DNA of 64,000 bases from Stenotrophomonas maltophilia (GTDB taxonomy: Bacteria > Pseudomonadota > Gammaproteobacteria > Xanthomonadales > Xanthomonadaceae): assembly GCA_002363385.1 (NCBI GenBank), contig DEVL01000002.1, forward strand, positions 62,001-126,000, given 5' to 3'. This document shows, piece after piece, positions 55,435 through 62,769 of this stretch; within the stretch, counting starts at the first letter, position 1; the number at the start of each line of letters is the position of its first letter. Below the pieces are notes generated by a model that saw only the letters and a list, made by a program, of their open reading frames with translations, did no database searches and had not been told where the DNA came from. A program made the position numbers and the translations under genes.

Positions 55435-56286
55435 ATGTCCACGCAACCCGGATTCACCGCCCAGCAGCCGCTGATGCGCTCACTGGGCCTGAGCCTGGCC
55501 GCACTGCTGTTGAGTGCCTGCGCCAGCCACGGCGACCCGCGTCCCGCATCGCCCGGCATTGCCATTGATGCCGACGCAGCGAACTTCCCGGATCCGGGCA
55601 AAGCCAGCTTGAAGGAGGGACTGTTCGTGGACGTCGACAACCTGCGCCTGTTCGCCCGTGGCATGAGCAAACGCCAGCTGTACGCACTGCTGGGCACGCC
55701 ACACTTTGGTGAGGGTATGTGGGGCGTGCGCGAGTGGAATTACCTGTTCAACTTCCGCAGCAGCCCGGGCGGCGACTACTTCACCTGTCAGTTCAAGGTC
55801 GAGTTCGACGGCAAGGGCGTCGCCCACGCCGCGCACTGGAAGCCGCAGGCCTGCGCGGCCGTGCTGGAACCGCCACGTCCACCCGCACCTCCGGCACCTG
55901 CGCCGATGCCGGCTGAGCCACTGCGTCTGTCCGCCGATGCGATGTTCGCCTTCGACAGTGCCGTTCTCACATTCGAAGGGCGCGACAATGTCACGGCACT
56001 GCTGCAGCAGGTGCGAGATGCCAGCCGGGTGCAGACCATCCAGGTGATCGGCTATACAGACCGAATCGGCAGCGACCGGTACAACCTGGTGCTGTCCCAG
56101 CGTCGCGCCGAAGCGGTGCGCAATGCACTGATCGCTGGCGGCGTGCCAGCAGCGGCCATCGTTGCCGAAGGACGCGGCAAAGCGGACCCGCTGGTGCAGT
56201 GCGAGCAGGCGCAGCGTAAGGCCTTGATTGTCTGCCTGGCGCCCAACCGCCGCGTGGAGTTGTCGGGCAGGGCACTGCCGCGCTGA
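55435..56286 (+). CDS. Lipoprotein with BamE-like and OmpA domains
   Basis: A 283-residue lipoprotein (LAALLLSACASHG; Cys at about residue 28). Residues about 65-140 are SmpA/OmlA (BamE)-like (FARGMSKRQLYALLGTPHFG, WNYLFNFR). After a Pro-rich linker, residues about 170-280 form an OmpA C-terminal peptidoglycan-binding domain (MFAFDSAVLTFEGRDNVTAL, VIGYTDRIGSDRYNLVLSQR, VAEGRGKADP). AGGGGGA sits six bases before ATG 55435. It follows the adhesin by 69 bp in the same direction, so it may help its assembly or tether it to the wall; that is inference. Confidence 0.9.
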   Translation: MSTQPGFTAQQPLMRSLGLSLAALLLSACASHGDPRPASPGIAIDADAANFPDPGKASLKEGLFVDVDNLRLFARGMSKRQLYALLGTPHFGEGMWGVREWNYLFNFRSSPGGDYFTCQFKVEFDGKGVAHAAHWKPQACAAVLEPPRPPAPPAPAPMPAEPLRLSADAMFAFDSAVLTFEGRDNVTALLQQVRDASRVQTIQVIGYTDRIGSDRYNLVLSQRRAEAVRNALIAGGVPAAAIVAEGRGKADPLVQCEQAQRKALIVCLAPNRRVELSGRALPR

Positions 56287-56329
56287 ACCGCGGCGTCATG
56301 ACAAACGACGACACTCCCGCATACCCCGT

Positions 56330-56347
56330 CGGCGCAAACGTGCGCCG
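56330..56347 (+). terminator. Hairpin after the OmpA-family gene
   Basis: The seven-base arms CGGCGCA (56330-56336) and TGCGCCG (56341-56347) flank an AACG loop, 44 bases after the stop codon. There is no U-tract. It may protect or end the adhesin-OmpA transcript together with the larger inverted repeat that follows. Confidence 0.4.
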
Positions 56348-56361
56348 GCGAGGGACCGTCT

Positions 56362-56431
56362 TGACCTGGCGCGCCGTTCGCACAGCGTGATGTCTCCCCC
56401 GTCATCGTTCTGAAGACGGCGCGCCAGGTCA
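56362..56431. repeat. 16-bp perfect inverted repeat with 38-base loop
   Basis: TGACCTGGCGCGCCGT (56362-56377) and its exact reverse complement ACGGCGCGCCAGGTCA (56416-56431) flank 38 bases. The element lies between the convergent OmpA-like and fasciclin genes and could act as a bidirectional terminator or a mobile palindromic element. Confidence 0.75.
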
Positions 56432-56484
56432 TCTCTTCCTCCCACCCGGGGCGGCCGCGGGCATGCTGCGACCGCCGTATCCGG

Positions 56485-57069
56485 TTACGGCATCAGCACC
56501 TTGTTGATCACGTGGATCACGCCATTGCTCTGCTTCACATCGGCAATGGTGACGTTGGCTACCTGACCCTTGCTGTCGGTCAGGGTGATGCCCTTGCCGA
56601 CCACGCGGGCCGTCAGCGCTTCACCTTCGACGGTGGTGAGGCTGGCCTTGCCACCGCCCTGCTTGATCTTGGCCATCAGGTCGGTGCTGGTGACTGCGCC
56701 CGGCACGACGTGATAGGTCAGGATCTTGGTCAGGTCGGCCTTTTTCTCAGGCTTCAGCAAGCCTTCCACCGTACCCTTGGGCAGGGCGGAGAACGCCGCA
56801 TTGGTCGGTGCGAACACGGTGAACGGGCCGGCGCCTTTGAGCGTATCGACCAGACCGGCTGCCTTGACCGCAGCCACCAGGGTAGTGTGGTCCTTGGAAT
56901 TGACGGCGTTGTCGATGATGTCCTTGTTGGCATACATCGCTGCGCCGCCCACCATCGGGTTGCTGTGCTGCGCGCCCGCCATGGGGGCCGGCGCCTGCGC
57001 GAAGACGAGCGGGGATGCGGTAGCAGCGAGACAGCCGATCAGTACAAGGCCTGCAAACTGGATCTTCAT
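56485..57069 (-). CDS. Exported fasciclin-domain protein
   Basis: A 194-residue protein with signal peptide (MKIQFAGLVLIGCLAATASP, cleavage near VFAQ). A single FAS1 domain follows: KDIIDNAVNSKDHTTLVAAV, the H1 motif GPFTVFAPTNAAFSALPKGT, LTKILTYHVVPGAVTSTDLM, and the H2 region NGVIHVINKVLMP. FAS1 proteins mediate adhesion or bind polysaccharide; single-domain secreted forms are common in proteobacteria, often under extracytoplasmic stress control. ATG 57069 has GGGAG seven to eight bases upstream. It stands alone. Confidence 0.93.
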   Translation of the reverse strand: MKIQFAGLVLIGCLAATASPLVFAQAPAPMAGAQHSNPMVGGAAMYANKDIIDNAVNSKDHTTLVAAVKAAGLVDTLKGAGPFTVFAPTNAAFSALPKGTVEGLLKPEKKADLTKILTYHVVPGAVTSTDLMAKIKQGGGKASLTTVEGEALTARVVGKGITLTDSKGQVANVTIADVKQSNGVIHVINKVLMP

Positions 57070-57164
57070 GACCAAACTCCCAAATGGATGCGCCGGTATG
57101 ACGCACCTTCAATTACGGCGGGAGTGTCGGGGCGGATGCAGTGCGATCGACTTATTTTTATCTG

Positions 57165-59075
57165 TCAGTGCTGGGTGAGGGTGGCGTCGATGCCGCGCGA
57201 AGATGGTCCACCCGCCGCGATCCATGCCTCCACCGCCTGGGTGACCACCGTCATCGGCAGGGCCCCGTTGCCCAGGATGAGATCGTGGAAGGCGCGGATG
57301 TCGAAACGCTCGCCCAGTTCCCTGCGTGCCTGCTCACGCAATTCCAGCAGCCGCAGTTGGCCCATCTTGTAGGAAGCGGCCTGACCAGGCTGTACCAGGT
57401 AGCGGTAAACCTCGATGCGCACGTCGGCCGGGGTCATGCCGGTCTTGTCCTGCATGTAGGCGATGGCCTGCTCGGGTGTCCACTGTTTGCGATGCAGGCC
57501 GGTATCGACCACCAGCCGCACCGAGCGGAACATCTCGGCCTGCAGACGGCCCAGATCACCGGCGGGGTCATCGCGGTACACGCCGGTTTCGGCCATCAGC
57601 TGCTCGGCATACAGCGCCCAGCCTTCACTGAAGGCACTCGGGTTGAGACTCCGCCGCAGCATCGGCAGATCGGTCAGGGTCTGGCCGATCGAGATCTGGA
57701 AATGATGCCCCGGCGATCCCTCGTGGTAGGTGAGGGTCGGAATGCTCCATCGCGTATTGGAGGCGATGTCGCCCAGGTTGATGAAGAACGTGCCCGGCCG
57801 TGAGCCGTCCATCGCCGGTGGGTAGTAGTAGCCGCCGGGCGAGGTGGCCTGCATGTGCGTGGGTACCGGCTGCACCAGCAGCTTCTGCGTCGGCAGATGG
57901 CCGAAGTAGGTTGGGAGGATCGGATCGAGATTCTGCAGTCGCTGTTCGATGTCGCCGATCAGCTGCCTGCGGCCGGCGTCGCTGTCCTCGTAAAGATAAC
58001 GCGGGTCCTTGCGTAGCTGTTCGATGCGGGCGGCCACGCTGCCCTCGCGCAGGCCAAGCTGCTTCAGGCGTTCATCCATCGTCTTGTCCAGCCGGGCCAC
58101 TTCGCGCAGCCCGATCTGGTGGATCGCATCGGCATCCAGATCAGTGCTGGTGTACCAGCGCAGTGCCGCGTCGTAGTACGCCTTGCCCTCCGGCAGCGCC
58201 CATACGCCTTTGTTGCCGGGGTGGGTCGCCAGCGTGGCCTGCACGTTGTCGAGCAGGCGTTGATACCCCGGATTCACTGCGTCTCGCACCGCGGCCGTTG
58301 CCTGCGCGATCAGTTCAGCGCGCCGGGCCGCCGGGATGGACGGCACCTTGTCCAGCTTGCGCTGCAATGACTGCACCCACAGGCTGTCCTGCGGCGCCGG
58401 TTTCAGCAGGGCACGGTACTGGTTGGCCGCGCCTTCCAGCGCAACTGCCGGCGGCACCACGCCCTGTTGGGCCTGCATGTCCACGTTCGCGCGGACCTGG
58501 TCCAGCTTGGTGCCCATCGCCTGCAGCCGTTCAATGTAGCGGTGGGCGCTCGCCTCGTCGGTTACCGCATGCTGGTTGTCCATGAACTGCGGCAGGTTGA
58601 CCGGCAGGCTGAACAGCTGGTCGATCGCGTAGGTACTGCCGCCCACCGGCAACCAGGCCGCGGCCCATGGCACGGCCATCAGATCGATCTGGGTCTGGTA
58701 GAACCAGCGCGCCAGGCCGTCGCTGAGGCGTTGCTGCGGGTCCAGCGGTGCGCCTTTCCAGGCGCGGATCTGCGCCAGATTGTCGACAAGAAAGCGGCGG
58801 TTGATCTCGCGCCGGGCCAGCGAGACGTCGGTCAGCTGGCCGGACAGATCACCGGCGGCATCGCCGCTGATGCCAAGCATCGTACGCAGCTCCGGATCGG
58901 CGTTGATCGCCGCCATCGTCTGCGCATCGAGCAGCGCATTGAACCCGGCGGCGGCAGGCGCGGCTGTCGTGGTCGGCGCCTGTGCATGTGCCCCCGCGGA
59001 TGCAAGCGTGAGGGTCCCGGCGATGGCGAGTGCGAGCAGGGCGGGAAGTCGGCGGGCGGGCGTGGTCGGAATCAC
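57165..59075 (-). CDS. Exported DUF885 family protein (probable metallopeptidase)
   Basis: A 636-residue protein with signal peptide (LPALLALAIAGTLTLASAGA, cleavage after AHA). It is the usual length for exported DUF885 proteins, a largely helical family with a zinc-site-like motif, here LTYHEGSPGHHFQISIG (HE-x-x-PGHH). YYYPPAMDGSRPGTFFINLG and GWALYAEQLMAETGVYRDDP, with a likely third ligand Glu in the latter, are also conserved. It probably acts as a periplasmic peptidase of unknown specificity. The start is GTG 59075, with GGAGA about eight bases upstream. Confidence 0.85.
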   Translation of the reverse strand: MIPTTPARRLPALLALAIAGTLTLASAGAHAQAPTTTAAPAAAGFNALLDAQTMAAINADPELRTMLGISGDAAGDLSGQLTDVSLARREINRRFLVDNLAQIRAWKGAPLDPQQRLSDGLARWFYQTQIDLMAVPWAAAWLPVGGSTYAIDQLFSLPVNLPQFMDNQHAVTDEASAHRYIERLQAMGTKLDQVRANVDMQAQQGVVPPAVALEGAANQYRALLKPAPQDSLWVQSLQRKLDKVPSIPAARRAELIAQATAAVRDAVNPGYQRLLDNVQATLATHPGNKGVWALPEGKAYYDAALRWYTSTDLDADAIHQIGLREVARLDKTMDERLKQLGLREGSVAARIEQLRKDPRYLYEDSDAGRRQLIGDIEQRLQNLDPILPTYFGHLPTQKLLVQPVPTHMQATSPGGYYYPPAMDGSRPGTFFINLGDIASNTRWSIPTLTYHEGSPGHHFQISIGQTLTDLPMLRRSLNPSAFSEGWALYAEQLMAETGVYRDDPAGDLGRLQAEMFRSVRLVVDTGLHRKQWTPEQAIAYMQDKTGMTPADVRIEVYRYLVQPGQAASYKMGQLRLLELREQARRELGERFDIRAFHDLILGNGALPMTVVTQAVEAWIAAGGPSSRGIDATLTQH

Positions 59076-59130
59076 AGGGCGATCTCCGTTGGCGGGCAGG
59101 CTGCGGGCAGGCTACGCCAGCACGCACGCC

Positions 59131-59160
59131 AGCGCACGTATTGATCGTCACGCGTGCGCT
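59131..59160 (-). terminator. Hairpin between the FAD oxidoreductase and DUF885 genes
   Basis: The eight-base arms AGCGCACG (59131-59138) and CGTGCGCT (59153-59160) flank a 14-base loop, 26 bases past the FAD oxidoreductase stop. It probably ends that transcript. Confidence 0.45.
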
Positions 59161-59185
59161 CGGGGGGAGGTGTGCTGCCGCGCCG

Positions 59186-60973
59186 TCAGCTGCCGACGCG
59201 CTCGAAGCCATCCGCGCTCCAGTCCTCGCTGCCCACGCCGTGATGGATCACGAACAGGCCCTGCGGATCGTAGCGGCGCTTGGCGGCCTGCAGCCGTGGG
59301 TAGTTCGGCCCCCAGAACGCCTGCCGCCAGTCCTTCTGGAAGTAGTCGCTTTCCGAGACATAGGCCGGGGCGGACGGTGCCACCACGCTCAGGGCCTGGT
59401 AGGCACGCGCCACGTTCAACGCACCCCGGCGTGCGCGAGGCTCATCCACCGTGCGCCCCAGGCCGGGATACATCGGCCCGCTGGCATTGCCGATGATCGC
59501 CAGGGCGAAAGCATCGAGCACCGCCGGATGGGTGGCCGTATCGCGGCTGGCGGCCAGCGCTTCCGCTGGTGCACCGAACAGGCCCTTGTTGCAGTGCATG
59601 CCGACATCCATGTGATCGGCCGCGGCGCAGATTGCCGCAGCAGCCCGGTCACGCTGCGCATCCTCCAACAATCCCGATGGCAGCCACGCCGATGCGTAGC
59701 CATGCAGGAACCAGCCGACCTGGCCCTGGTCGCCCTTCCACAGCATGTGCCGGGAGGAGGCGCCTGCGCGGGTGTCCTCGGCAATGAGGGCAGGGGCGTG
59801 CTGGCGAAAGAAGTCCGCGTCCCAGAAGTCTCTGGCCGGCATCGCCAGTGCCTGCAGGGGGTCGGTGATGGTGTATGCCGGCCGGGCGCGGATCCAGTCC
59901 AGGAACGGCGTCCAGGTCGCTTCGGCAGCGTCGCGCGACAGACCCTGGAACACCATCGAGATCGACAGCCGGCGCGTGTCTTTGAACGTGAACTGCTCAC
60001 CCCAGTGCGGGTTGCACAGCGTGTCGCGGTAGAAGCGGAGCATCTCCGCCGCCAGGATCCGCCAGCTGGCGGCGTCGCTGGCCTGGATCTGGCAGGAGAC
60101 GCCGCCGAAGGTATCGGGCAGGGCATGGGTGCGCAGCGTCATCCGGGTGACGATCCCGAAACTCGCGGCGCAGCCGCCCTTCAACGCCCAGAACAGCTCC
60201 GGATCGTTGTCGGCGTTGACGGTGCGGATCTGCCCGTCGGCGGTGACGATCTCGGCTTCGAGCAGGCTGGCCGCGGCCGTGCCATGCGCTTTGGAGAAAC
60301 TGCCGAAGCCGCCGCCGGTGACCAGGCCGGTCACGCCCACCGAGGTGCAGCCGCCGCCCTGGACATAGCGTCCGCCTCGGGTGGTGACCGCATCGTAGGC
60401 ATCGATCCACATCGCCCCGGCGCCCACGCTCACCGCCGGCTGCGGCGCCGTACCCGGGCGGGCGTTGTGGGCGACGAAGGCATCGTGCAGCTCGACCTGG
60501 TTCATCGCGCGGGTCCAGACCAGCAGCGAATCCGGCGCGCAGGAGGTCCCGTGATAGCTGTGCCCGCCGCCTTTGACCACCAGCCGCAGGCGGTGGGTGC
60601 GGGCGAAGTTCACCGCGGCGGCCACATCAGCGCTGTTGGCGGCGGCCACCACCTTCGCGCTGGGCACTGACCGCCATGCGCCGAAGTAACCACTGGTCTG
60701 GGTGAGCGCGGGCGCATCGCCGAGGAAGAACGGATTCTGCAGCTGCTCCAGCGCGGCGGCGCGGGTGGCGGCATCAGCGAGAAAGGGGGACTGCGGGACC
60801 GACAGCCGACCGCCGACTGCACGGGACAGCTGATCCCACTCGGCGGCGACGGGCCACCCGGCGCTGCCCGGCCGCACGCGGGCACCATTGGTCGCCAAGG
60901 CGGGGCCTGCCTTGAACAACATTGGCAGCAGCGGCAGGGTCAGGCCGACCTTGAGGCAATCGCGTCGTTTCAT
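59186..60973 (-). CDS. FAD-linked oxidoreductase, berberine bridge enzyme type
   Basis: A 595-residue flavoprotein of the VAO/PCMH superfamily with a twin-arginine-like signal (MKRRDCLKVGLTLPLLPMLF). The FAD-binding domain includes LVVKGGGHSYHGTS with His138 and GGRYVQGGGCTSVGVTGLVT with Cys209, the two residues that attach FAD bicovalently in this family. GGGFGSFSKAHG follows. The C-terminal BBE segment is AAKRRYDPQGLFVIHHGVGS. Likely an exported oxidase of sugars or phenolic/alkaloid-type alcohols. The substrate is unknown. It is divergent from the serine hydrolase across 243 bp. Confidence 0.9.
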   Translation of the reverse strand: MKRRDCLKVGLTLPLLPMLFKAGPALATNGARVRPGSAGWPVAAEWDQLSRAVGGRLSVPQSPFLADAATRAAALEQLQNPFFLGDAPALTQTSGYFGAWRSVPSAKVVAAANSADVAAAVNFARTHRLRLVVKGGGHSYHGTSCAPDSLLVWTRAMNQVELHDAFVAHNARPGTAPQPAVSVGAGAMWIDAYDAVTTRGGRYVQGGGCTSVGVTGLVTGGGFGSFSKAHGTAAASLLEAEIVTADGQIRTVNADNDPELFWALKGGCAASFGIVTRMTLRTHALPDTFGGVSCQIQASDAASWRILAAEMLRFYRDTLCNPHWGEQFTFKDTRRLSISMVFQGLSRDAAEATWTPFLDWIRARPAYTITDPLQALAMPARDFWDADFFRQHAPALIAEDTRAGASSRHMLWKGDQGQVGWFLHGYASAWLPSGLLEDAQRDRAAAAICAAADHMDVGMHCNKGLFGAPAEALAASRDTATHPAVLDAFALAIIGNASGPMYPGLGRTVDEPRARRGALNVARAYQALSVVAPSAPAYVSESDYFQKDWRQAFWGPNYPRLQAAKRRYDPQGLFVIHHGVGSEDWSADGFERVGS

Positions 60974-61216
60974 GAAGGTTCTTCCTGCGGCGGGCGTTGG
61001 GTTCGATGTAGCGAGCGTGGCCCCGCAGACGCCCGCCTGCTAGGGCGTGGGGCCGGATGCCGGGGGTGAAGTGACGAGTGGCAGCGCATCAGGGGCGAGC
61101 GGAAGCGGTTGGCGGCCCTATCCCCATCCTGGCGTGCAGGCCCTACACTCCGCTGTCGTCCGCTTCAGGCGTTCGATGACCGTCTTGCTCTCCGACGCCA
61201 CGGATAACGCTCTGCC

Positions 61217-62731
61217 ATGCTGCCAAGTCACGTCCTGTTATGTGCCGCGCTCTTGCTGGTGACCCCCTGTGCGATGGCGGAAGCGTCCGCAGTCGAAGAT
61301 GGCGCCGGCGTCCTTGCCCCGGCCATCCAGGCGCGGATCGCCAACGTGGAACGCGGGCTGTCCACACCGGTGAGAGTCAAAGGTGCGCCGGTCCAGACGT
61401 GGAACCTGGCGGAGCGTATGGCATTCCATCAGGTGCCGGCGGTCAGCATTGCGGTGATCGAGAAGGGCCGGATGGAGTGGACCCGTGCCTACGGCGTGCT
61501 TGATATCGCCACGCGACAGCCCGCCACCACCCGTTCGCTGTTCCAGGCGGCGTCGGTCAGCAAGTCGGTCAGTGCCGTTGGGGCAATGCGCCTGGTCGAG
61601 CAGGGCAGGCTTTCATTGGACGCGCCGGCCAATACGCAACTCAGTGCGTGGAAAATTCCGGACAACCGTTTCACCGATGGCCATCCGGTCACGCTGCGCG
61701 CGCTGCTCAATCACAGCGCCGGTATGACGGTGCATGGCTTCTACGGCTATGCGGCGGGACAGCCGGTTCCCACTCTGCTGCAGATACTGGACGGCATCCC
61801 ACCGGCGAACTCCGATCCGATCCGTGTGGAAGCCACGCCAGGGACCGAATGGGTGTACTCCGGTGGTGGCTACACGGTGGTGCAGCAGATGATGACCGAG
61901 GCTGGCGGGCAGCCGTTCCCGCAGTTGATGCAGGCACTCGTGCTGGATCCGTTGGGGATGCGCGACAGCAGCTTCGCAGCAGTACTCCCCGCGAGCTGGC
62001 AAGCGCGTGCTGCCCACGCCTACGATGGGGAAGGCAAGGCTGTCGCGGGTGGCTGGAAGGTGCAGCCGGAATCCGCGGCGGCCGGCCTGTGGACAACGCC
62101 GACCGATCTGGCACGGATGGTCATCGATATCCAGAAGGCCAACGATGGTTGCCCCGGCACGCTGTTGTCCCGCGTGACGAGCACCAGCCTGCTGAGCAGG
62201 GGTCTCGGAGAGTATGGGCTGGGGTTTTATGTGGAGCCACTGGGCCAAGGCACCAGTTTCAGTCACAGCGGCGGGACCACCGGGTTTCGTTCGCGCTTCT
62301 ATGGCTACACTCACACCGGCCAGGGCGTTGTCGTACTGACCAACAGCGATAACGGTGCGGCGCTGATTGAAGAGATCATCGGCAGCGTCGCGGCGGAGTA
62401 TGGCTGGCCGGAGTTCCAGCAGATCGAGAAGGCCGCGATCCCGGCAGACCCCGCGCTCAACCGCGCTGCGGCTGGCAGCTACGAACTTGCCGGCAAACCG
62501 GCCAGGCTCATCGCCGACGGGGAGCGTCTGTACTTCCAGAGTGAGTTGTTCGGCCAACAGCGGATGGAGCTGTTCGCGCAATCGCCGACCCGGTATTTCA
62601 TGACCGCGCAGGATATGGCCATCGACGTTCAGCGCACACCGGACGGCGACGTTCCGGGGTTTTCACTGATCCGTGGCGCCTCACAGTATCCGGCGACCCG
62701 GAGCGAAGGCGCCGCCACACGGCCGCATTGA
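61217..62731 (+). CDS. Serine hydrolase of the class C beta-lactamase/DD-peptidase fold
   Basis: A 504-residue protein with a signal peptide (SHVLLCAALLLVTPCAMAEA). The SxxK motif is AASVSKSVSAVG with Ser113 and Lys116. The Tyr motif is WVYSGGGYTVVQQM, where the usual YxN reads YSG. The KTG-equivalent is HSGGTTGFRS. A C-terminal ~100-residue lipocalin-like extension (RAAAGSYELAGKPARLIADG) is typical of esterase/peptidase members such as EstB-type proteins. It is more likely an esterase or D-aminopeptidase than a true beta-lactamase. Confidence 0.88.
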   Translation: MLPSHVLLCAALLLVTPCAMAEASAVEDGAGVLAPAIQARIANVERGLSTPVRVKGAPVQTWNLAERMAFHQVPAVSIAVIEKGRMEWTRAYGVLDIATRQPATTRSLFQAASVSKSVSAVGAMRLVEQGRLSLDAPANTQLSAWKIPDNRFTDGHPVTLRALLNHSAGMTVHGFYGYAAGQPVPTLLQILDGIPPANSDPIRVEATPGTEWVYSGGGYTVVQQMMTEAGGQPFPQLMQALVLDPLGMRDSSFAAVLPASWQARAAHAYDGEGKAVAGGWKVQPESAAAGLWTTPTDLARMVIDIQKANDGCPGTLLSRVTSTSLLSRGLGEYGLGFYVEPLGQGTSFSHSGGTTGFRSRFYGYTHTGQGVVVLTNSDNGAALIEEIIGSVAAEYGWPEFQQIEKAAIPADPALNRAAAGSYELAGKPARLIADGERLYFQSELFGQQRMELFAQSPTRYFMTAQDMAIDVQRTPDGDVPGFSLIRGASQYPATRSEGAATRPH

Positions 62732-62769
62732 CGCCTGCGCCACGAGCGCTGGCCTAGTCTCGTTGCTGC

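Noticed and set aside
60989..61037. Nine-base arms GGCGGGCGT/ACGCCCGCC in the FAD oxidoreductase/serine hydrolase spacer
   Set aside because: The arms are purely GC-rich with a 31-base spacer and no A/T-containing recognition pattern. In this base composition the match is weak evidence.
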